From positions 17,205,001-17,235,000 of the forward strand of contig NC_135566.1 in NCBI RefSeq assembly GCF_964340395.1: DNA of 30,000 nucleotides, given 5' to 3'. Position 1 is the first letter of the stretch, and each line of letters begins with the position of its first letter. The notes beneath the pieces are model-generated. The model was given only the letters and a program-made list of their open reading frames with translations, was not told the origin of the DNA and searched no databases. This DNA comes from Glandiceps talaboti. Taxonomy: Eukaryota; Hemichordata; Enteropneusta; Spengelidae. Position numbers and translations under genes: made by a program. Positions 1 to 30,000 of this stretch are shown here, piece by piece.

Positions 1-251
1 CCGCGATGCCCAATAACGGAGTACATTATCAGTAATAATGTACAGCGATGACGTCACAAAATTCACTGGAATTGGTAATGCTATAATATAATGTCATATA
101 ATGTATGGAAAAAATTAACTTCCATGAACTTTGGACTGCTATATGTTTGTGTTCAAACTACATTTTTGTGCGTGCGTGCGTACTAGGTGCGTGCGTGTGC
201 GTGTATGTATATGTGTGTGCACGGGCGTCTGTGTGTACGTGTGTGCATGCC

Positions 252-290
<39 letters not shown>

Positions 291-1859
291 AAAGAAAATA
301 ATTCTTTGAATTTGAAGTCCTATTACACTGCTAGTAAAATAAACTCCACCGTTTTGAATTTGTTTGAAGTCTTTGTTGTTTTATTCTACCGAGTTGTTGG
401 TCTACGTGCTATTTAAAAGGTATGCTGAATAATACGGAAGCAATACATTATTGCCATGTCTGTCTCTTCGTTTCTCGATTCAGTGTGGTGATTTACTTTG
501 ACATATGTACATAAAAAAGTAAGGAATCTCGTCAACAGGGGGCAAAGATCGAGGCAGTCTGTCAACGATGCCGACCAAGATAAAATAAAATCATGCACCC
601 GTCGGTTTGTTTGTTCCCCTAAAAAATGGTGCGGTGCGATACCAAGAGTTCATCTGGTGGCCAGGTGAAGTTACAATTAATCGTGATTGTCGTACAGTAC
701 AGACGTGGGCCAAACAGAGCAATCATTATCGTTGCTACAGTCAACCATGCATTATATACACAACAGTGTAGCAGACAGGTTGGCCTAAGGGGAAGGGGGT
801 AGTTGTTCAGTGATATCATGGAAGCATCATCTATGTGGGTGATACTTCCATGGAGATATATTGATAATCTTGATAAGAAGTAGAGTTCAGTTCACCTGTA
901 GTTGAAGGTGCACTCGAGCTCATTAACGTCGTTCAAAGCTCAAAGAGACCGGAGTTGGAGGAATGTAAACAAGTTCGAAAGGTGAAGAAGACCCATTCCA
1001 TCAAAATCTTTACTATGTGTTGTAGGTAATATCATAGCTAAGCAGTTGAACAATAAACCATAAACCAGCTTAACCCACACGCTATAATTACCATGACAGG
1101 AGATGAGAAAATAGTTTATGTTATGATGACTGAGAAAGGGTGATGACGTGAATCCTAAATGTGTGAACTTATTTCTTTTTAATTGATGAGTCACTCTGCA
1201 TGTTACGATTACTTGACTTGTTCTTATCCGAGATTTCAAAAACGGAGATAGTGATATATTACTAAGGAGTATAACAGGTTTCTAAACTTGTCTCTACATT
1301 AAGTACATCAGCCTGACATATATTGTTGAAATTACACTAAGACTTACATAATTATAACGTAAACAATAAATATCAGGGTGTACACGTTTAATAACTGCCT
1401 TGTTTAAATTTGGGAACACAGGTTCAAGTTCTTTGCAATATTGAATGTTATTCCTGCTGCAATAGTATTAGTAAGTAATCCTACTTTGAACTTCAGCACT
1501 TTGTCATAGATGTTAGGATTTCCAGGTACACGGACATATTCAAATGCAAAGCAGGTGTGCATGTATCCTTGAGAAAACAAACTAGTCAAACAAAGCAGAA
1601 AAATGGTCTATTTATTCAGTCCTTGGTTATCTGAGTTCAGGCAAATGTGGGCCACAGGCTCACAGCTCAGACCACAGTAAGCTTCTATCTGTATGCCACG
1701 GAACTAAATCGTAAAAACGTCATCTAGTTTCCTGCACCCTTTAACAAGTGAAAAAAAACTGGGGACAACTCTGAAACCAATACAAGTAATCTGTCAACAT
1801 CTTTGTAGTTTTTTAGTCTCTGAAAAGAACTTTAATTATATCGTTTTTTCTACTTACAG
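1..1859. other. 5' flank or upstream intron, no gene recognised
   Basis: No coding exon can be supported here. The gene that begins at 1860 enters through a splice acceptor, so this stretch is either an intron or lies upstream of unseen exons. I looked for an ATG followed by a hydrophobic signal peptide and a phase-0 donor and found none that was convincing. The only clear structure is the GC-rich TGCG repeat near 170-291. Confidence 0.5.
168..291. repeat. TGCG-type microsatellite
   Basis: An interrupted GTGC/GTGT tract ends in a clean TGCG run at about 252-290. The 103-codon reading frame across it is low-complexity (Val, Cys, Arg, Ala) and is a product of the repeat. Confidence 0.9.
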
Positions 1860-24465
<22,606 letters not shown>

Positions 24466-25903
24466 ATATTTTCACCCGTGTTTTCCTTGGCTGGATGAAG
24501 AAAAATATTGGTGAATAACATCTAAGTACTGAGCGATCAAATATTAGATTTCTGATATTCATAGAACCCAATTACTTTATACTATTCGATTTTGTTGTGT
24601 GAAAAAATACAGATTAATGATTGGGGGAATTCGTATGTTGAAATTATTATGGTAAACAAAACGTTTACAAGAATGCAATATTAAAAGAGTGTATTATTAC
24701 GACATTGTATCGGGTGAAACATTAAAAGTGATGATATTTGGGGCTTTCAAGCTTTGGGGGGAACAATATGTAGTTTACATAGGAGTATGTATCCCATATT
24801 TTCTGTGAAAACGCAAGCTGTACTTCACCTAATAGGTATAAATTGTATAAATATAAGTGAAATAGAGGCATTTTTCGGGAAAATACTTTTAGTTATTTGT
24901 AGTCTTTTTAACCTTATTTACACCAGACTAGCTGCAGTTTTGAGGTCACCTTGTAAGCAATAGTAATATCAGCGTTTACAAGTGTGTATGCTATATTCAG
25001 CTATGTGCTAGGTACAGTGCTCCGACGAAAGTCGTCTGCCTTACCTCTGTCATGATCAGCGACTAAGGGTCATTCTGACGGCTTACATATTTGTTTGTAC
25101 ATCAGCAGTTCATATTTTTTTTAAAAACGGCAAGAATTTTTAACGAGTTCCGTACTTTGGTGGGGATTTTCGAGAAGCTATACTTTTAGTTGAGAATGAA
25201 GAATTTATATTTTGAGTTATGTAACCTTTCTACTCTTGATTGACTTTGTGGGAAAATCATCACAGCAATGCTGCTGTTTTTGGATGAAATGTATATGAAA
25301 TAAGGGGCGAGATAAATATTTCAATGTAGGATAAAAAACTAAATTCTTATACTTAGACCCCCATCCCTTATAACTAAATTAGCCAGAATTGAAAACTGCT
25401 TCAAACCGCATAATAAATTTCAAAGCAGTATGTAGTAGAATGTAGTGCTATGAATATAAAGCCAGTATGTAGTGAGTAGTATATAAAATAGCGGAGCTGG
25501 ATCACTTAACGACATACCCCATATTTCACCTTTTTTACGTAAAATAAATGGCTTAATCTATATAACATTTGTGTAAACACAAAAACAACCATGTTGTTTC
25601 ACCGTAGAAGGCTTTTTGAACCGATTGACATGCTCTAGCTGTTGCGACATGCTCTGATGCAAGCCGTAAACAGTCTGTCTTGCCCCGTCATGCTCTTATG
25701 AGTCATATATGGTATGTATTTATCTAATTGAATGTATCGGTAGGTTAATTTGACAGCTAAGGTCAAAGGTCAATACACTGACAATAGACTGACAATAGAC
25801 TGTTTACGGCTCATGACTCACTGTATGTACATCATACGCCCAATTAAACAAATGGTAACATATGGTATATACACACAACAAACTATTTTCAGTATAATAT
25901 ACA
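24466..25903. other. 3' UTR and spacer
   Basis: This follows the CACHD1-like stop. ATTAAA at 24680 and 24721 and AATAAA at 25412 and 25543 are candidate polyadenylation signals; the sequence does not show which is used. Near 25661 and 25797 a 15-bp inverted pair (AGCCGTAAACAGTCT and complement) surrounds 120 bp. No gene recognised. Confidence 0.5.
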
Positions 25904-26269
25904 ATGAGAATTAAATGTGTTTATTGTGATCGATCAGCACCTGAGTACATATGTGGAATATGTAACAGACATTTTAAACATCAACATAACTTAAAGAAAC
26001 ATGAAAACACAAGAAATTGCTCTGAGAAAAACAAAATTCAATACATTGATGCATGTCCAACATGTGATCGTATTTTTCCTGAGTTCATATGTGATAAATG
26101 TGGATTTGCATACAAATATGAATGTCATTTAAAGAAACATTTTAACAGAAGTACACCTTGCGTTAAACAACCTAAGAGATATATTTGTGAATGTAGTTTA
26201 GAATTAGGTAGCTATTTTGCGTTGTATAGACATAGAAAGAAAACTTGTAATTTACAATTAAACAAATAA
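25904..26269 (+). CDS. zinc-finger ORF of the Polinton-like block
   Basis: A single uninterrupted 121-codon ORF, AT-rich and intronless, unlike the host gene. It shows paired fingers: CGICNRHF...H-x5-C and CDKCGFAY...H-x6-C, each preceded by a C-x2-C segment (CVYCDRSAPEYIC, CPTCDRIFPEFIC), then a third, shorter Cys/His unit. The last ligand is Cys rather than His, so these are C2HC-type fingers. The two halves look like an internal duplication. Small zinc-finger proteins are common in Polinton/Maverick and large-DNA-virus genomes; a DNA- or RNA-binding role is inferred. It lies 39 bp upstream of the polymerase remnant on the same strand. A host gene is possible but less likely given base composition and neighbours. 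Confidence 0.6.
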   Translation: MRIKCVYCDRSAPEYICGICNRHFKHQHNLKKHENTRNCSEKNKIQYIDACPTCDRIFPEFICDKCGFAYKYECHLKKHFNRSTPCVKQPKRYICECSLELGSYFALYRHRKKTCNLQLNK

Positions 26270-26308
26270 AAATTTTAATGGATATAATCTATTTTTCCAT
26301 TATACAAC

Positions 26309-27449
26309 ATGACAAAGATTTTGAACCCACGCACTAAGCGAATGATAACAGTTGGTAGCCGTGTGTATAATAATCTTATACGGAATGGTAAACTACAATT
26401 CATTCGTAATATCACACCAACAATAGAACGAAGTGAAAATCCAAAACAACGAAGTGAAGATAATATCTTAGATTGGCTGGTACCTAGTGGTCTCCCTCAA
26501 CCATTAACGGAACAATATATCATTAATCCTATTACCAAATGTATGATTAAAATAGGTAATGACACATATCAAACTCTTATTAACAGAGGTTATCGACATG
26601 TAGGTGGTGTTATAATGTTACCCAGATATCATGAACTTAAGAGAGCTTTTAAGGGATATGTGAAGTCATATAATACCGAGATATTACCGAGAATGAGCCA
26701 CATACACAATTAATTGAAAATAAATACTTAATAAAACAAATCTTAGAACAAAATTTACAAGATACGGGTGGAATAAAAGCTATATTAACCTTAAAGATAA
26801 AATTTGTTAAAAATGATAAAATATGGAAGAAATAACAAATGATGGTTATTTTAATAGTAGTCCATTGCAAATGATAAATTCTGACCAAATAGATGAAGAA
26901 ATTAATGTAAGTTTCGATAGAATAATTGAGCATATCGCTAAATGGTTACGTGAAGGTTCTGGATGGCAAATAAAAACACTTCTTAATTTTTATGTAAATA
27001 TTATAAAATACGAGCATCTGCAAGGTATATCAAATTACCCAAGGAGTTACAAAATCCAATGAAAGGTCTATTTTGATTATAATAAAAAGATAATCGGTAA
27101 AATGAAAGATGAATGTGCTGGTATACCAATCACTGAATTTATTGGCCTTCGTAGTATGATGTATTCTTATATCACAGAAACTTCATCATTCCGAAAAGCA
27201 AAAGGAATGAAAAAGATAGTTATAAAAAAGAATATCACCCATGAAGAATATAAGACAGTACTTTTTGAAAATTTACAAATGAAACATTCCATGAATACTA
27301 TACGATCGATAAATCACCAGATTGGTAGTTACAAAATCAATAAAACTTCTTTAAGTTGCTTTAATGATAAACGTTATGTTCTTGATCATCGTACCACGCT
27401 AGCATATGGTCACGTAACTTTAGGTAAACTGCAAGTAACCTTTAAGTAA
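26309..27449 (+). pseudogene. Polinton/adintovirus-like protein-primed DNA polymerase B remnant
   Basis: Five fragments in changing frames add up to parts of one gene. 26309-26713 carries two copies of a short motif (LNPRTKRMITVGSRVYNNL and INPITKCMIKIGNDTYQTL) resembling the viral 2-cysteine adaptor domain found ahead of the polymerase. 26674-26835, 26823-27062 and about 27020-27073 continue the N-terminal region (for example REGSGW and IKLPKELQNP) in three different frames. 27063-27449 is the C-terminal part, with GKMKDE, ITEFIGLRS and DKRYVLD, typical of the pPolB end in Polintons. The exonuclease and catalytic palm motifs are absent: the join near 27070-27080 skips most of the enzyme. With four frame breaks and a large deletion it cannot make a working polymerase. 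The end overlaps the convergent capsid-like ORF by 8 bp. Assignment rests on remembered family patterns. Confidence 0.75.
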
Positions 27450-28110
27450 GCTCGAGTTGAAATGAAATTGGATAACCATTAAAATCTATTAGTTCGTTAT
27501 TTTGACTAGTTATCCAAATTCGAAGACTAGTTATATTCATTTTCTTAATTGGTACCGGAACATTAGCATGAAATGAATAAGTGACAGGTTCTCCTATTTC
27601 ACCCTTATTTTCCTGTATTGTTAAAATTTGTAAATAATTAGACCTTTTCCCATTAATGTAATTAGTAGGTGTATCTATAATATCACAATAGACTACGTAT
27701 TCAGTCACAGGAAGAAAATCTGCTTTGTTTGGACGAATACCCGATGCACTATATTCTTTCTCTTTAAAACCAAGTATTTTCGCAAAATTCTTAGGTTTTG
27801 AAAAGTCTACTTTAACATTATCATCGAGTATCATCTGTGTTTTTCCTGTTGGCAAAATTCTCTTAAAATTAATCAATTTTGCTCTACCAATCGCTTGTGA
27901 TAATGTATCTACATTGTAATTACCTGGTTCTATTTTTTTAACTGATGTTTTATTGTTAGCGGTAAAAGCAATTTCATTGTTTTCTTTCGTAATATTATAC
28001 CAGGAATTATATAGTTTACACTCCAACAGTCGTATCTGTTTATAACCAGTCAGCGTTTCTGTTAAACTGGTAGTGATATCATTAGATTCTTTGTTTATAT
28101 ACAACTTCAT
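27442..28110 (-). CDS. penton/minor-capsid-like protein of a Polinton
   Basis: An intact 222-codon ORF, ATG to TAA, with no introns. It is rich in beta-strand-like alternation and has no signal peptide or membrane segment. The C-terminus ends SLRIWITSQNNELIDFNGYP and a short strand, a pattern I associate with the single jelly-roll penton-type proteins of Polintons and adintoviruses. KFLGF-like FAKILGF and a Y-V-V-Y-C-D strand also fit. In intact elements the penton forms the capsid vertices. It is convergent with the polymerase remnant and divergent from the 28159 ORF. Being intact beside a wrecked polymerase is notable. Alternative: another structural protein of the same element. Confidence 0.6.
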   Translation of the reverse strand: MKLYINKESNDITTSLTETLTGYKQIRLLECKLYNSWYNITKENNEIAFTANNKTSVKKIEPGNYNVDTLSQAIGRAKLINFKRILPTGKTQMILDDNVKVDFSKPKNFAKILGFKEKEYSASGIRPNKADFLPVTEYVVYCDIIDTPTNYINGKRSNYLQILTIQENKGEIGEPVTYSFHANVPVPIKKMNITSLRIWITSQNNELIDFNGYPISFQLELT

Positions 28111-28158
28111 TGTTTTTTTATATATATTATATATTATATATTATATACAAAATATAAT
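28111..28158. promoter_or_regulatory. AT-rich divergent promoter candidate
   Basis: A 48-bp gap between the two divergent ORFs, made almost wholly of A and T, with TATATATTATATATTATATATT-like repeats readable as TATA boxes on both strands. Inferred from position and composition only. Confidence 0.4.
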
Positions 28159-28386
28159 ATGCCATCAAATTTTGGACTAGGTAGGATAACACCTCTCGGA
28201 TTTGCACTTAATGATCTCAAAGATGTTTACACACCCACACCGTATTTAACCGGACGTAATAATAATAAAGATTTCGTCTTTAAATGGAAAAATAGTACTA
28301 AATCATTTAATTTCGAACCAGCAGCAATTCAATCACACGAGCATACCAACAATTTAGTAGACCTAAATGACGTAGATGAGACATGA
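28159..28386 (+). CDS. short fibre-like ORF, possibly truncated
   Basis: A 75-codon ORF in the AT-rich block. It has one full unit of an L-x-D-L-x-D-V...FVFKWKNSTKSF pattern and the start of another (SHEHTNNLVDLNDVDE), then stops. Such units are typical of tail-fibre or fibre-shaft proteins of phages and some DNA viruses. The stop just after a second unit begins suggests truncation. The role in attachment is inference; a structural adaptor is an alternative. Confidence 0.4.
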   Translation: MPSNFGLGRITPLGFALNDLKDVYTPTPYLTGRNNNKDFVFKWKNSTKSFNFEPAAIQSHEHTNNLVDLNDVDET

Positions 28387-28440
28387 TCAAGTTTGGGATC
28401 TAGATATTTTGAGGTACATTTATTAATATAGCTTGGGAAT

Positions 28441-30000
28441 ATCGTCATAACATAAATTTTGATACACAAAACCCCATTGTCAACATCCTCCCTCTACCGC
28501 ATTATCCCCACTTGTCTTAAACACCAATATTTTACTAGTGTTTCCCCTTCACTCCTGTGAGACCCATTCCCCTCCTTACAGTACAACTAACAATTGGTTC
28601 ACGGCATGGTTGTCAGCAGCGATTTGACTGATATGATCTGATATCGCGGTATATGACTGTGGTAGTGATGGGATGTGGTAGTAGTGGCATGCCATATTTA
28701 CAGAATGAATAAAGTTAGATAATAAGACCCTCCCCAATTCAATTTGTTAAAATACGGTCCTCCCAAGTATGAATTTGTAGAATCTGGAACACCCCCCCCC
28801 CACACACACACACGCCATTTCCTGGTCCTCTAGATCTCCCCTCCCACAATTACTGAAAGCTCCCTAGTCTAGTATCGATCTCATGAATATATTACAATCC
28901 ATCATTTGCCTAGGGGGTATTATTGCCCAATTTCTAAGAATTCGTGCAAATACTAAACTAAGTCTCTAACTGAATCAATTCCTAAAGAATGCACGCATGC
29001 GCTTTGCAGGAATAATTTAAAACTAAGGAAACACATAGATTTGGCATGATAAAACAGTAAAACTAAGGAAGCGATCAGTTTTTACAGCCGGGGGTGGGTC
29101 GGTGACTTCTTGTTCGTGTTGTACTTAATAACAGTGACCCTCCCTTCGATTCATCCACAGAACAATACAGGCTGTGTAAATGTAGCTGTACACAGGTTGA
29201 GTAAATACTGAGGGGTAAACTACCTTAACCTTGATCCTAAACTTGGACTCTAGTCTACTAATGGTTGAACTCAGTGATACCAAACTACAGTATCTCATTT
29301 CGTATACAATTAATCATAATCACACACACAATCATGGGGGTTGGGTGGGGGGGGGGGGTGTACATAGATTAGTTTTTACACTGAAGTGTGCATTCCAGAT
29401 TCCAAAGATCTACTCATTTCTATTAGACGTTTTCGCCGAAAGGGGGACCCATGACTAGGGTACACACGCAAACACGACAGACTCATGGATAAGAATATTG
29501 CAGCCTTTGGGAGTGCTACACATGTTATTCCACAGGGACTATATTCAGAAAAGGCCTTTGTATTTGTTTACAAATATTCATTTTCTCTTTATTGTTAACT
29601 TTTTAAAAGTATGAGTCTAATAAGACTATTTACAAGGGTCGCCGACATCCTCTAATGGGGCGCTGCTTGAGGAAAATTGGTAGAAGTAACTCGTTGATAA
29701 TAATAATGCAGTAGCATTTAAACTAACAGAACAGAAGAACGGTTAAAATTAATTAAAACCAACAAAAGAACAGTTAAAATTTATTTCGGGGAAAAACACA
29801 ACACCAGCTTTTCAAATCGTAACTTTACAACATCATTTCTTGTAGGGGAAGTTATTTTTTTTTAGCAATACAGATTAAAGTCAAAAGGTAAACAAAAAAT
29901 AAAAAAATAAATATTTGTAAACAAGTCCCTGTGTACGTGGTTAATACAGGTCATGCAACCTCCTACTTTAGGGAGCCTTCAGTAATTATAAGGTCAGGCC
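28441..30000. other. 3' flank, nothing recognised
   Basis: Host-like sequence with short C/CA and G runs (near 28791-28812 and 29337-29359) and an A/T-rich end. The short frame at 29231-29458 has a Gly-rich stretch made by the poly-G run and no other support. Confidence 0.6.

Larger units (their letters stand above)
25850..28440. mobile_element. degraded Polinton/Maverick (adintovirus-like) insertion
   Basis: The block of AT-rich intronless ORFs (zinc finger, polymerase remnant, capsid-like, fibre-like) is taken as one element. The outer limits are guesses from the change in base composition. No terminal inverted repeats, target duplication, integrase, packaging ATPase, protease or major capsid gene was found. 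Full elements are usually 15-20 kb, so most of it is missing or lies elsewhere. Confidence 0.65.

Noticed and set aside
1411-1474. A possible upstream exon ending at gtaagt near 1470
   Set aside because: It has a weak acceptor, no ATG, and no resemblance to the expected N-terminus.
1404-1589. A minus-strand 61-codon frame with complex composition
   Set aside because: No recognised family, no splice context I could support, and no neighbouring fragments.
26649-26933. A 94-codon minus-strand frame inside the Polinton-like block
   Set aside because: It is a shadow of the polymerase remnant, whose + strand fragments carry family motifs.
27725-27919. A 64-codon + frame opposite the capsid-like ORF
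   Set aside because: It is the antisense shadow of the longer, better supported 27442-28110 ORF.

Overview
This window looks like invertebrate animal genomic DNA, probably from a marine lophotrochozoan or a deuterostome; I cannot fix the phylum. The grounds are short GT-AG-spliced exons, AT-rich introns, very many tetranucleotide microsatellites, and many short palindromic transposons.

From 1860 to 24465 most of the window is one + strand gene. I followed 24 coding exons that join without a frame break into 1,104 codons plus a TAG stop. The product resembles CACHD1 (VWFA and cache domain-containing protein 1), a relative of the calcium-channel alpha2delta subunits. Visible parts, in order, are an N-terminal helical/Cys region, a VWFA domain with a complete metal-binding (MIDAS) motif, two cache-like repeats, a Cys-rich stalk, one transmembrane helix and an 83-residue cytoplasmic tail. 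The signal-peptide exon(s) should lie upstream of 1860 and I could not place them. One junction (exon 15/16) is best explained by a GC-AG intron.

The introns are crowded with repeats. They include several foldback/MITE-like elements, among them a 740-bp element whose inverted ends are built from iterated units and which is flanked by an 8-bp duplication. Other introns carry pairs of complementary microsatellites in opposite orientation.

Downstream, about 25.9-28.4 kb, is a compact, AT-rich, intronless block unlike the host gene. It holds a zinc-finger ORF, the broken remains of a Polinton/Maverick (adintovirus-like) protein-primed DNA polymerase, an intact convergent ORF resembling a penton-type minor capsid protein, and a short fibre-like ORF. 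The polymerase has four reading-frame breaks and a large internal deletion, so this is an old or non-autonomous copy. I see no integrase, major capsid, ATPase or protease gene and no terminal repeats. The stretches 1-1859 and 28387-30000 hold no gene I can support.
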